Shown: piece by piece, positions 50,444 to 59,550 of the stretch
How the letters are laid out: each line of letters begins with the position of its first letter
How positions within the stretch are numbered: position 1 is the first letter of the stretch
From: Pseudomonas nitroreducens NBRC 12694
Lineage (GTDB): Bacteria; Pseudomonadota; Gammaproteobacteria; Pseudomonadales; Pseudomonadaceae
DNA: 64,000 bases
Assembly: GCF_002091755.1 (NCBI RefSeq)
Contig: NZ_BDAI01000004.1
Coordinates: 310,001 to 374,000 of the forward strand
Direction: 5' to 3'
Notes under the pieces: model-generated
The model's database searches: none
The model's input: only the letters and a program-made list of their open reading frames with translations
Told to the model about the DNA's origin: nothing
Made by a program: the position numbers and the translations under genes

Positions 50444-52489
50444 GTGAGCGCGAATCCTCTTCTGCAGAGCTACGACCTGCCGCCCTTCTCGTCCATTCGC
50501 CCCGAACACGTGAAGCCGGCCATCGAGCAGATCCTCGCCGACAACCGCGCGGCCATCGCGCGCATCCTCGCCCAGCAGAACGGCACCCCGACCTGGGCCG
50601 GCCTGGTGCTGGCCATGGACGAACTGCATGACCGCCTGGGCAAGGCCTGGAGCCCGGTCAGCCACCTCAACGCGGTGTGCAACAGCGCCGAGTTGCGCGA
50701 CGCCTATGAAGGCTGCCTGCCGCTGTTGTCCGCCTACTGGACCGAACTGGGCCAGAACTCCGAGCTGTTCAAGGCCTACGAGGCTCTCGCCAGCAGCCCC
50801 GAGTCGAAGGGTTACGACGTCGCCCAGAAGACCATCCTCGAACACGCCCTGCGCGACTTCCGTCTGTCGGGTATCGACCTGCCGGCCGACCAGCAGCAGC
50901 GCTACGCCGAGATCCAGACGCGCCTGTCCGAGCTGGGCAGCCGCTTCTCCAACCAGCTGCTGGACGCCACCCAGGCCTGGACCAAGCACGTCACCGACGA
51001 AGCCGCCCTCGCCGGCCTGACCGACTCGGCCAAGGCGCAGATGCAGGCCGCCGCGCAGGCCAAGGAACTCGACGGCTGGCTGATCAGCCTGGAATTCCCC
51101 AGCTACTACGCCGTCATGACCTACGCCGAAGACCGCGCCCTGCGCGAAGAGGTCTACGCCGCGTACTGCACCCGCGCCTCCGATCAGGGCCCTAATGCCG
51201 GGCAGAACGACAACGGCCCGGTGATGGAGGAAATCCTCGACCTGCGCCAGGAGCTGTCGCACCTGCTGGGCTTCAAGAACTTCGCCGAGCTGTCGCTGGC
51301 CACCAAGATGGCCGAGACGCCCGAGCAGGTGCTGAACTTCCTCCGCGACCTGGCCGTGCGCAGCAAGCCCTTCGCCGCCCAGGACCTCGAGCAGCTCAAG
51401 GCCTACGCCGCCGAGCAGGGTTGCGCGAACCTGTCGAGCTGGGACGCCAGCTACTTCGGCGAGAAGCTGCGCGAGGCGCGCTACAGCGTGTCCCAGGAAG
51501 CCCTGCGCGAATACTTCCCGATCGACAAGGTGCTTGGCGGCCTGTTCGCCATCGTGCAGAAGCTCTACGGCATCCAGATTCGCGAACTGAACGACTTCGA
51601 GCGCTGGCACCCGGACGTGCGCCTGTTCGAGATCGAGGAAAACGGCCAGCACGTCGGCCGCTTCTACTTCGACCTCTACGCCCGCGCCAACAAGCGTGGC
51701 GGCGCCTGGATGGACGGCGCCCGCGACCGTCGCCGCACCGCCGGTGGCGACCTGCAGGCGCCGGTGGCCTACCTGGTGTGCAACTTCACCCCCGCGGTCG
51801 GCGGCAAGCCGGCGCTGCTGACCCACGATGAAGTCACCACCCTGTTCCACGAGTTCGGCCATGGCCTGCACCACCTGCTGACCCGCGTCGAGCATGCCGG
51901 TGCTTCCGGCATCAACGGCGTGGCCTGGGACGCAGTGGAGCTGCCCAGCCAGTTCATGGAGAACTGGTGCTGGGAGCCCGAAGGCCTGGCGCTGATCTCC
52001 GGCCACTACGAGACCGGAGCGCCGCTGCCGCAGGACCTGCTGGAGAAGATGCTCGCCGCGAAGAACTTCCAGTCCGGCCTGATGATGGTCCGCCAGCTGG
52101 AGTTCTCCCTGTTCGACTTCGAGCTGCACGCCACCCATGGCGACGGCCGCAGCGTGCTCGACGTGATCGAGGCGATCCGCGCTGAAGTCGCGGTGATGCG
52201 CCCGCCGGCGTACAACCGTTTCGCCAACAGCTTCGCGCACATCTTCGCTGGCGGTTACGCGGCCGGTTACTACAGCTACAAGTGGGCCGAAGTGCTGTCC
52301 GCCGACGCCTTCTCGCGCTTCGAGGAAGAAGGCGTGCTCAACCCGGCGACCGGCGCGGCCTTCCGCGACGCGATCCTGGCCAAGGGCGGCTCCCAGGAGC
52401 CGATGGCGCTGTTCGTCGCTTTCCGCGGCCGCGAACCGTCCATCGACGCCCTGCTGCGCCACTCGGGCCTCTCCGAGGAGGCGGCGTGA
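50444..52489 (+). CDS. prlC: Oligopeptidase A (M3 metallopeptidase)
   Basis: This 681-residue cytoplasmic zinc peptidase degrades short peptides, including cleaved signal peptides. The zinc motif HEFGH lies in TLFHEFGHGLHHLL, with the third ligand Glu downstream (ELPSQFMENW). The GTG at 50444 is chosen: AAGGTG lies 6 bases upstream, and it gives the standard length. The stop overlaps the next gene's ATG (TGATG). Confidence 0.95.
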   Translation: MSANPLLQSYDLPPFSSIRPEHVKPAIEQILADNRAAIARILAQQNGTPTWAGLVLAMDELHDRLGKAWSPVSHLNAVCNSAELRDAYEGCLPLLSAYWTELGQNSELFKAYEALASSPESKGYDVAQKTILEHALRDFRLSGIDLPADQQQRYAEIQTRLSELGSRFSNQLLDATQAWTKHVTDEAALAGLTDSAKAQMQAAAQAKELDGWLISLEFPSYYAVMTYAEDRALREEVYAAYCTRASDQGPNAGQNDNGPVMEEILDLRQELSHLLGFKNFAELSLATKMAETPEQVLNFLRDLAVRSKPFAAQDLEQLKAYAAEQGCANLSSWDASYFGEKLREARYSVSQEALREYFPIDKVLGGLFAIVQKLYGIQIRELNDFERWHPDVRLFEIEENGQHVGRFYFDLYARANKRGGAWMDGARDRRRTAGGDLQAPVAYLVCNFTPAVGGKPALLTHDEVTTLFHEFGHGLHHLLTRVEHAGASGINGVAWDAVELPSQFMENWCWEPEGLALISGHYETGAPLPQDLLEKMLAAKNFQSGLMMVRQLEFSLFDFELHATHGDGRSVLDVIEAIRAEVAVMRPPAYNRFANSFAHIFAGGYAAGYYSYKWAEVLSADAFSRFEEEGVLNPATGAAFRDAILAKGGSQEPMALFVAFRGREPSIDALLRHSGLSEEAA

Positions 52490-52758
52490 TGAGCGAGGTG
52501 AAGAAACGCTTCATCGCCGGGGCCGTCTGCCCGGCGTGCAGCGAGCAGGACAAGATCGTCATGTGGGATGTCGACGGGGTGCCGCACCGCGAATGCGTGG
52601 CCTGTGGCTACGCCGATACCCTCAACGCCCAGGGCCAGTCGGTGCCGAAAGAGCTGTCCACCCGCGTCAACACCAGCGCGCTGGAAAAGCCCAAGGACCC
52701 GAAGGTGCAGGGGGTTCAGTTCTTCCCTAATCCGAAGCTGAAGAAACCGCAGGAATAA
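52489..52758 (+). CDS. YheV-like zinc-ribbon protein
   Basis: This 89-residue protein has two CxxC pairs (AVCPACSEQ and ECVACGYAD) predicted to bind zinc. The DUF2387/YheV family is linked to prlC in many gammaproteobacteria. The ATG overlaps the prlC stop, so it is translationally coupled. Function is unknown; a link to peptide or protein turnover is suggested only by location. Confidence 0.88.
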   Translation: MSEVKKRFIAGAVCPACSEQDKIVMWDVDGVPHRECVACGYADTLNAQGQSVPKELSTRVNTSALEKPKDPKVQGVQFFPNPKLKKPQE

Positions 52759-52779
52759 GGCTCGACTGAGTCATGGAAA

Positions 52780-52809
52780 ATGCCCCGGCTTGCCGGGGCA
52801 TTTCTTTTC
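52780..52809 (+). terminator. Terminator after prlC-yheV
   Basis: ATGCCCCGGC, TT, GCCGGGGCAT, then TTCTTTTC. A strong stem-loop lies about 20 bases past the stop. Confidence 0.88.
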
Positions 52810-52997
52810 ATAGCACCCAAAGCGCAGCGCGCCAGCACCGGCATCAAGGAACATGGCTGCTGCCCCGTCATAGCATGAGCGCCGATCCCGCTTTACCGGC
52901 CAGCCCATGATCGCCATGTCCGGCTAGTCTGTAGGGCATCGCCGCAAGGAGTCCGCCGTGACCCAGACGTCCCCACTGACCCGAAGGAAGCCCTCAC

Positions 52998-54620
52998 GTG
53001 CTTGACCGCTTTGGCATGCTGGAGGTGATGCGCGCCTCGCGCCTGACGCAGTTCCCGATCAGCCCCGTGCTGCGCGAAACCCATGGCTTCAAGGGGCGCC
53101 TGACCTTCTTCCTGCTGCTGGCTGGCGCGCTGGTCTTCACCTTCGCCGCGCTCGGCCATGACATCCGCGCCAGCGGCACCCACCTGGAGCCTGGATGGTC
53201 AGTGCTGGTACTGGTGGTCGCGTTGCTGATCGCCCTGGGCTTCGAGTTCATCAACGGCTTCCACGACACCGCCAACGCGGTGGCCACGGTCATCTATACC
53301 AATGCACTGCCACCCCGATTCGCGGTGGCCTGGTCGGGATTGTGGAATTTTCTCGGGGTGCTCTTTTCCAGCGGTGCGGTGGCCTTCGCCATCGTCTCGC
53401 TGCTGCCGCTGGACCTGCTGCTGAAGGTCGATAGCAGCGCCGGGTTGGCGATGATCTTCGCCCTGCTGATCGCCTCGATCCTGTGGAACCTCGGCACCTG
53501 GTGGCTGGGGTTGCCGGTGTCCTCGTCGCACACGCTGATCGGTTCCATCGTCGGCATCGGCCTGGCCCACGGCGCCATGGCCGGGCACATCGGCATATCG
53601 GGCAACGCCTGGTCGCAGCTGACGACAGTGGGCTACGCACTCTTTCTGTCGCCGGTGGTGGGCTTCTTCGCCGCGTTCGTGCTGCTGCGCGTGATGAGTT
53701 CCACCATCCGCAACCGCGCGCTGTTCCATGCACCGGAAGGCCGCACGCCGCCACCCCGATGGATTCGCGCGATCCTCATCCTCACCTGTACCGGTGTGTC
53801 TTTCGCCCACGGCTCCAACGACGGGCAGAAGGGCATCGGCCTGATCATGCTGATCCTGATTGCCACCGTTCCCCTGGCATTCGCGGTGGATCGCGCCCAT
53901 TCCCCGGAGCAATCCCGCCAGTTGCTCGTCCTCATCCAGACCAGCCAGGAGCAATTGCACCGCAGCGGCGGCACGCCTGCGGCGGACCCGCGCCAGGCCC
54001 TCTTGAGCTATCAGGAAGACGAAGTGGTGCGTCCCGAACTGCTGCCATCGCTGGGCAGCGTGATCGGTGACATCGGTACACGGCTGCAGCGCCACGGACA
54101 GTTGGACGAGGTGCCCGCCGAAGCGGTGCAGGACCTGCGCAACGACCTCTACCTGAGCCTGGAAACCATCCGCCTGCTGGACCGCAGCGGCCAGCGCTTC
54201 GATCTGGAAACCTGGAGCAGCCTGCAGGCGCTGCGCCATGAGGCCGACCGCACCATCCGCTTCATTCCCGTGTGGGTGAAGGTCGCGGTCGCCCTGGCGC
54301 TGGGGCTGGGTACGCTGGTTGGCTGGAGGCGCATCGTCACCACGGTGGGCGAAGGCATCGGCAAGACCCCGCTGACTTATGCACAGGGCGCCTCGGCACA
54401 ACTGGTGGCCATGCTCACCATCGGCGCGGCGGATGGCTTCGGCCTGCCGGTGTCAACCACGCAAGTGCTCTCCTCGGGAGTGGCGGGGACCATGGCGGCC
54501 AACGGCAGCGGCCTGCAATGGCCGACCATCCGCAACATGCTGCTGGCCTGGGTGCTGACGCTGCCCGCCGCCATCGGCCTGGCGGCGGGGTTGTACTGGT
54601 TATTCACCCAGGTGCTTTAG
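52998..54620 (+). CDS. Pit-family inorganic phosphate transporter
   Basis: This 540-residue polytopic membrane protein has the paired Pit signatures: GFHDTANAVATVIYT in the first half and SFAHGSNDGQKGIG in the second. It also has SSSHTLIGSIVG and PVSTTQVLSSG, with about ten hydrophobic segments and a long cytoplasmic loop (about 300-410). It imports metal-phosphate by proton symport. The GTG at 52998 with GAAGGAAG upstream is preferred; the next Met is 6 codons later. It is longer than minimal Pit proteins. Confidence 0.92.
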   Translation: MLDRFGMLEVMRASRLTQFPISPVLRETHGFKGRLTFFLLLAGALVFTFAALGHDIRASGTHLEPGWSVLVLVVALLIALGFEFINGFHDTANAVATVIYTNALPPRFAVAWSGLWNFLGVLFSSGAVAFAIVSLLPLDLLLKVDSSAGLAMIFALLIASILWNLGTWWLGLPVSSSHTLIGSIVGIGLAHGAMAGHIGISGNAWSQLTTVGYALFLSPVVGFFAAFVLLRVMSSTIRNRALFHAPEGRTPPPRWIRAILILTCTGVSFAHGSNDGQKGIGLIMLILIATVPLAFAVDRAHSPEQSRQLLVLIQTSQEQLHRSGGTPAADPRQALLSYQEDEVVRPELLPSLGSVIGDIGTRLQRHGQLDEVPAEAVQDLRNDLYLSLETIRLLDRSGQRFDLETWSSLQALRHEADRTIRFIPVWVKVAVALALGLGTLVGWRRIVTTVGEGIGKTPLTYAQGASAQLVAMLTIGAADGFGLPVSTTQVLSSGVAGTMAANGSGLQWPTIRNMLLAWVLTLPAAIGLAAGLYWLFTQVL

Positions 54621-54648
54621 CCACCGCCCGGCAGTTATCACTGGCTGT

Positions 54649-54701
54649 GGAAAACTCCGTGGATTACTGTATTCATATACAGTAATTCTTCAGAGTTTTC
54701 C
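54649..54701 (+). promoter_or_regulatory. LexA box inside an extended palindrome
   Basis: TACTGTATTCATATACAGTA (54665-54684) matches the SOS consensus TACTG(TA)5CAGTA at 18 of 20 positions and holds CTGT-N8-ACAG. Flanking arms GGAAAACTC (54649) and GAGTTTTCC (54693) make a second, outer dyad. The box ends 20 bp before the radical-SAM ATG, so LexA should block that promoter directly. Related P. aeruginosa PA0069 is, as I recall, in the LexA regulon. Confidence 0.9.
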
Positions 54702-54704
54702 CAC

Positions 54705-55763
54705 ATGTCCACTTCCCTCCCACCCCGCGGCCGGGGCACCGCCAGCAATCCGCACAACCGCTTCGCGCCGACCACCTCAGTGCCTGTGGATAACGATTGG
54801 TATGACGAAGTGCCCAAGCCCCAGGTGACCGAAATCCGCACCGAGCGGGCGAAGACGGTGATCTCGCGCAACCAGTCGCCGGACTTGCCCTTCGACCGTT
54901 CGATCAATCCCTATCGCGGCTGCGAGCATGGCTGCATCTACTGCTACGCGCGGCCCAGCCATGCGTACTGGGACCTGTCGCCAGGGCTGGATTTCGAGAC
55001 GAAGCTGATCGCCAAGACCAACGCCGCCGAGGTGCTGGAAGAAGAACTGAGCCGCAAGGGCTATGTCTGCGCGCCGATCAACCTGGGCGCCAACACCGAC
55101 CCCTACCAGCCCATCGAGCGCCAGCAGCGCCTGACCCGGCAAATCCTTGAAGTGTTGCTGCGCTTCCGCCACCCGGTGACCATCGTCACCAAGGGCTCGC
55201 TGATCCTGCGCGACCTCGACCTGCTGGCGGAGCTGGCGAGACAGAATCTGGTCGCCGTGATGATCAGCCTCACCACGCTGGACGATGAGCTCAAGCGCAT
55301 CCTCGAGCCCCGCGCCGCTGCACCCTCCGCCCGCCTGCGGGCGATCCGCGTGCTGCGCGAGCAAGGCATTCCGGTGGGCGTACTGTGTTCGCCGATGATC
55401 CCGATGATCAACGACCGCGAGCTGGAAGCCTTGCTCGAAGCGGCCCACGAGGCCGGCGCCCAGAGCGCCAGCTACATGATGCTGCGCCTACCGCGCGAGG
55501 TCGGCCCGTTGTTCGAGGAATGGCTGGCGGCGCACTACCCGCAGCGCGCCAACCACGTGATGAGCCTGATCCGCCAACTGCGCGGCGGGGAAATCTATGA
55601 CAGCCGCTTCGGCCACCGTTTTCGCGGCGAAGGCCCGTTCGCCGACCTGTTGGCCAAGCGCTTCGAGGTTGCCATGCGCCGCCTGGGATTGGGCCGGCGC
55701 GGCAGCTTCAACCTGGACTGCACGGCGTTCGCCCCACCGCGCAGCCAGATGAGCTTGTTCTGA
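54705..55763 (+). CDS. LexA-controlled radical-SAM protein (SplB-like)
   Basis: This 352-residue radical-SAM enzyme has the CxxxCxxC cluster in RGCEHGCIYCYARPSHAYW. The remaining layout resembles the SplB/Rv2578c family of DNA-repair-type or uncharacterised radical-SAM proteins. It sits directly under a near-perfect LexA operator, so it is expected to be induced by DNA damage. No Shine-Dalgarno is visible between the operator and the ATG, so the mRNA leader may be very short. The repair reaction, if any, is unknown. Confidence 0.9.
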   Translation: MSTSLPPRGRGTASNPHNRFAPTTSVPVDNDWYDEVPKPQVTEIRTERAKTVISRNQSPDLPFDRSINPYRGCEHGCIYCYARPSHAYWDLSPGLDFETKLIAKTNAAEVLEEELSRKGYVCAPINLGANTDPYQPIERQQRLTRQILEVLLRFRHPVTIVTKGSLILRDLDLLAELARQNLVAVMISLTTLDDELKRILEPRAAAPSARLRAIRVLREQGIPVGVLCSPMIPMINDRELEALLEAAHEAGAQSASYMMLRLPREVGPLFEEWLAAHYPQRANHVMSLIRQLRGGEIYDSRFGHRFRGEGPFADLLAKRFEVAMRRLGLGRRGSFNLDCTAFAPPRSQMSLF

Positions 55764-56039
55764 CGCTCTAGCGGAAAATTCGACAAGCGCAACGACATCA
55801 CGGCAACATCGCAATGCCATGATAGCTTGCCGATATCATCTTTAAATTTCGTCGAAACATCATGAAAAAGCTCATTCCAGAGCGTTTTTTTAATTTTGGT
55901 TTAATCTTCGTTGTCTAGGGTTTGAGCACAAAGTGACTAACCGGTCACGCCAGTTTTTTTCCCACGCCTGTGTCTTTTCTCCCTGGGGAGAGCGTCGGCT
56001 GACGTGGGAAAATTCTTCGTCATTCTTCGAGGCTGATAC

Positions 56040-56756
56040 ATGAACGACAAAACGCACGGTGAGGATCACGCCCACGAATCTGCTGACGAGGCGCTGCGCC
56101 ATATCGTCGAAGGATTCCGCCAGTTCCGCCATGATGTCTTCCCGCAACAGGAAGAGCTGTTCAAGAAGCTGGCCCATGCGCAGAACCCGCGCGCCATGTT
56201 CATCACCTGCGCCGATTCGCGCATCGTTCCGGAGCTGATCACCCAGAGCTCGCCGGGTGACCTGTTCGTTACCCGCAACGTCGGCAACGTGGTGCCGCCC
56301 TACGGCCAGATGAACGGTGGCGTGTCCACCGCCATCGAGTTCGCGGTCATGGCCCTCGGCGTGCAGCACATCATCGTTTGCGGCCACTCCGACTGCGGCG
56401 CGATGAAAGCAGTGCTGGCGCCGCAGACGCTGGAAGGCATGCCGACGGTAAAAGCCTGGCTGCGCCACGCCGAAGTAGCCCGCACCGTGGTCGCGCAGAC
56501 CTGCGGTTGCGCGACCCAGGAGCATCTGGGTGTGCTGACCGAAGAGAACGTGGTCGCCCAGCTGGATCACCTGAAGACGCACCCGTCCGTGGCCGCGCGC
56601 CTGGCGTCCGGCCAACTGTTCATCCATGGCTGGGTGTACGACATCGAAACCAGCGCCATCAAGGCCTACGACGCCCAGGAAGGCCGCTTCCGTGCGCTCG
56701 ACGGTGAGGGCCCGACCCCGAGCGCGACGCCGCGCCCGCGTTACTCGCCCCAATAA
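56040..56756 (+). CDS. Beta-class carbonic anhydrase
   Basis: This 238-residue enzyme interconverts CO2 and bicarbonate. Zinc ligands appear as Cys and Asp in ITCADSRI and as His and Cys in CGHSDCGAM. The 276-bp leader is AT-rich around 55830-55920 with a long T-run (GCGTTTTTTTAATTTTGG) and probably holds the promoter. It precedes a SulP transporter by 193 bp, a combination seen elsewhere and suggestive of coupled bicarbonate movement. Confidence 0.95.
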   Translation: MNDKTHGEDHAHESADEALRHIVEGFRQFRHDVFPQQEELFKKLAHAQNPRAMFITCADSRIVPELITQSSPGDLFVTRNVGNVVPPYGQMNGGVSTAIEFAVMALGVQHIIVCGHSDCGAMKAVLAPQTLEGMPTVKAWLRHAEVARTVVAQTCGCATQEHLGVLTEENVVAQLDHLKTHPSVAARLASGQLFIHGWVYDIETSAIKAYDAQEGRFRALDGEGPTPSATPRPRYSPQ

Positions 56757-56949
56757 GCGTTCAGCTTCCGTAATGCCCGGGCGCGGCGGCCCAGCAGAAC
56801 AAACGCCGCGCCCCTTCTCTGATTTGCTCCCTGCCTGAGGCGCACGCTTCCACCGCGTACGCCGTCCCTTTGAATTGCGCGTGTCGATGCGGTCGAGACC
56901 GGTGTCGTGGGCTTTCGCGCGCCCGAAAAATGCTCAGGAGAACAGCGCC

Positions 56950-58485
56950 ATGTCGGTTCCCCACTCTGTTCCAAGCGGATTTTCCCAGCTGCGCCAAGTG
57001 CTGCCACGCGATCTGCTCGCCTCGGTGGTGGTTTTCCTCGTCGCCCTGCCGTTGTGCATGGGCATCGCCATCGCCTCGGGCATGCCGCCGGCCAAGGGGC
57101 TGGTAACCGGCATCATCGGCGGCCTGGTCGTCGGCTTTCTGGCCGGCTCGCCGCTGCAGGTCAGCGGACCGGCGGCGGGGCTCGCCGTGCTGGTCTTCGA
57201 ACTGGTGCGCGCTCATGGCATGGCCATGCTCGGGCCCATCCTGCTGCTGGCCGGCGCGTTGCAGCTACTGGCGGGAAGGCTGCGCCTGGGCTGCTGGTTC
57301 CGCGTGACCTCGCCGGCGGTGGTCTATGGAATGCTCGCCGGCATCGGCATCCTCATCGTGCTGTCGCAGGTCCACGTGATGCTCGACCTCAAGCCCCAGG
57401 CATCCGGGCTGGATAACCTACTGGCCTTCCCCTCCGCGCTTTTGTCCGAGGCCAGCGGTTTCGATGCTGCGCTGCTCGGGCTGGGTACCATGATGTGCAT
57501 GGCGTTGTGGGATCGCTTCAAACCGGGCCGGCTGCGTATGCTGCCCGGAGCCCTGATCGGCGTGAGCCTGGCGACGTTGGCAAGCATCGTCCTGGAACTC
57601 AACGTGCTGCGCGTGAGCGTTCCGCAGAACCTTGGCGATGCCATCGACTGGCTGCGCCCCGACGATCTCGGCGCCCTGCTCGACCCGACTATTCTATTGG
57701 CCGCCGTGGTGGTCGCCTTCATTGCCAGCGCCGAGACGCTGCTCTCTGCCGCTGCCGTGGACCGCATGCACAGCGGCCCTCGCTCGGACATGGACCGCGA
57801 GCTGAGCGCCCAGGGCGTGGGCAACATGCTCTGCGGGCTGGTTGGCGCATTACCGATGACCGGTGTGATCGTGCGCAGCTCGGCCAACGTGCAGGCGGGC
57901 GCGCGCAGCCGCGCCTCGGCGATCTTCCACGGGCTTTGGCTGCTGGGTTTCGTCGTGCTGCTGGGCGGGCTACTGCGACAGATACCCATTGCCAGCCTGG
58001 CGGGTGTGCTGGTCTACACCGGCATCAAGCTGGTGGACCTCAAGGCGCTGCGCTCCCTGGGGCGCTATGGGCGCATGCCGGTGCTGGTGCATGCGGTGAC
58101 CGCGCTGGCAATTGTCGCCACCGACCTGCTGACCGGCGTGCTGCTGGGCTTCGCGCTGACGGTACTGAAGCTGGTGTTCAAGGCCGCGCGGCTGAAGATC
58201 AACCTGCGCTACGACGATGAAGGTAATGGCGCCGAACTGCGGCTGGTGGGCGCAGCGACCTTCCTCAAGGTGCCGGCACTGTCCCAGGCGCTGCAGTCGG
58301 TGAAGCCGGGAACGCACCTGCGCGTACCGTTGCAGCACCTGAGCTACATCGACCACGCGTGCATGGAGTTGCTCGAAGACTGGGGCCGCAGCGCCGCGGC
58401 CAGCGACTGCCGACTGTCCCTAGAAGGCAACGGCCTGCGTCGCCGCGTGGAGGGCCGGGTGCGCGCGCTGCAGAGCGCAGGCTGA
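56950..58485 (+). CDS. SulP-family anion transporter
   Basis: This 511-residue, about 12-helix transporter has SVVVFLVALPLCMGIAIASGMPPAKGLVTGIIGG at the start. A short C-terminal STAS-like region follows (about 430-500: VPLQHLSYIDHACMELLEDWGRSA). The ATG at 56950 with AGGAGAAC upstream is used. SulP proteins carry sulfate, bicarbonate or other anions; the adjacent carbonic anhydrase favours bicarbonate here. It converges with the next gene, with only 3 bp between the stops. Confidence 0.92.
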   Translation: MSVPHSVPSGFSQLRQVLPRDLLASVVVFLVALPLCMGIAIASGMPPAKGLVTGIIGGLVVGFLAGSPLQVSGPAAGLAVLVFELVRAHGMAMLGPILLLAGALQLLAGRLRLGCWFRVTSPAVVYGMLAGIGILIVLSQVHVMLDLKPQASGLDNLLAFPSALLSEASGFDAALLGLGTMMCMALWDRFKPGRLRMLPGALIGVSLATLASIVLELNVLRVSVPQNLGDAIDWLRPDDLGALLDPTILLAAVVVAFIASAETLLSAAAVDRMHSGPRSDMDRELSAQGVGNMLCGLVGALPMTGVIVRSSANVQAGARSRASAIFHGLWLLGFVVLLGGLLRQIPIASLAGVLVYTGIKLVDLKALRSLGRYGRMPVLVHAVTALAIVATDLLTGVLLGFALTVLKLVFKAARLKINLRYDDEGNGAELRLVGAATFLKVPALSQALQSVKPGTHLRVPLQHLSYIDHACMELLEDWGRSAAASDCRLSLEGNGLRRRVEGRVRALQSAG

Positions 58486-58488
58486 GCC

Positions 58489-59133
58489 TCAGTCGCGGCC
58501 CAGCTCGAGCTCGACGCCGAACTGCCGCGACAGGCACGGCCACTGCTGCCAGGCCATCACGACCTGCGGGTCGTTGAGGCGGGCGCGGTAGCTGATGGCG
58601 GATTCGGCGCTGAAGGTGCTGTCGTCGAGCATGCCGTTGACCGCATGGTGCACCGCTTCATCCAGCTGGTTGGCGAAAGGCTCGCCGATCAGCTGGTGCG
58701 CCACCAGGTTGGCCACGGTGGTATCCAGCGGGATCAGCGGCTGGTTGAAGTGGGCGATGTAGCGGTCGTTCACTTCCTCCACCAGGCGGTGGGCAAGGTA
58801 GGACTCGTCCAGCAGCGCGTCCAGGCCGTCGTGGCCGTCGAGCAGCGCTGGCGGGGTGAGGAAGAACTGTTCGGCGAGCTTGAGCACCGGCTTGATGCGG
58901 TCCTCGATGCCGGCCGCTCGCGCCACGGCGTTGGCGGCATCGAGGAAATCCGGCACCTGCTCGATATAGGCATGCACGAAGCGCGTCAGCGTACCGCTGG
59001 GGTCCTCGCCGGCCAGGGCGATGCTCGGGTGCAGGCTTTGCAGTTGGCTCTGGATCAGGCGGGCGAGATGCCCATGGCGGGATTCGAGCAGATGGGCATT
59101 CCGGATCAGCTCACGCAGTGCAGCGGTGTTCAT
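58489..59133 (-). CDS. Conserved hypothetical protein
   Basis: I do not recognise a function for this 214-residue protein. It is predicted all-helical, cytosolic and without signal peptide, with segments RNAHLLESRHGHLARLIQSQ and DESYLAHRLVEEVNDRYIAHF. The start at 59133 is chosen because upstream codons run into the coxB leader. A homologue occupies the same place between the SulP and cox genes in P. aeruginosa (from memory), so it is a conserved neighbour of the oxidase. Confidence 0.8.
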   Translation of the reverse strand: MNTAALRELIRNAHLLESRHGHLARLIQSQLQSLHPSIALAGEDPSGTLTRFVHAYIEQVPDFLDAANAVARAAGIEDRIKPVLKLAEQFFLTPPALLDGHDGLDALLDESYLAHRLVEEVNDRYIAHFNQPLIPLDTTVANLVAHQLIGEPFANQLDEAVHHAVNGMLDDSTFSAESAISYRARLNDPQVVMAWQQWPCLSRQFGVELELGRD

Positions 59134-59332
59134 GACAACTCCAAGACAACGGGTTTGGAAAGTGAAGAAAGACCTTAGCCGCACCCCGGGCGTAGCTAAG
59201 ACGCGATTGTCATATTCATGAACTGGTTATGCCGACGCGGCATATCAGACGGCCAGCATGGTACTCCAAAGCCGCGCCGTCCGTGGCTTTGAGATCGCAC
59301 TTCGGTCTTTCAAACACAGTTTTTACTCTGCG

Positions 59333-59360
59333 TTGTTATGTCGCAACCCGTGGCTATACT
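59333..59360 (+). promoter_or_regulatory. Sigma-S-like promoter for the cox operon
   Basis: TTGTTA, 16 bases, TATACT, with a C before the -10 giving CTATACT, the sigma-S favoured extended -10. It lies about 190 bp before the coxB ATG in the 417-bp gap. In P. aeruginosa the cox operon is reported to depend on RpoS under starvation. No other element was identified in the gap. Confidence 0.6.
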
Positions 59361-59550
59361 CCGCTTCGACACACCGAAAACCTGATGGACCCGGCCTGCC
59401 CTGCGTGCTGCCGAGGTAAGACGTCAAAGTAAGTTGTCTTGGCGGTCACTCCCTTGGCCGTTGGCTTGTTCAGGCTCGACCCCTCTGCAATGGGGATCGC
59501 AGCCAGGGCGCTTTGCCGGCGGGATAAAAACAACGATAAGGGGAACCCGA

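Noticed and set aside
54785..54793. TGTGGATAA (reverse DnaA box) in the radical-SAM gene
   Set aside because: Isolated and inside coding sequence.
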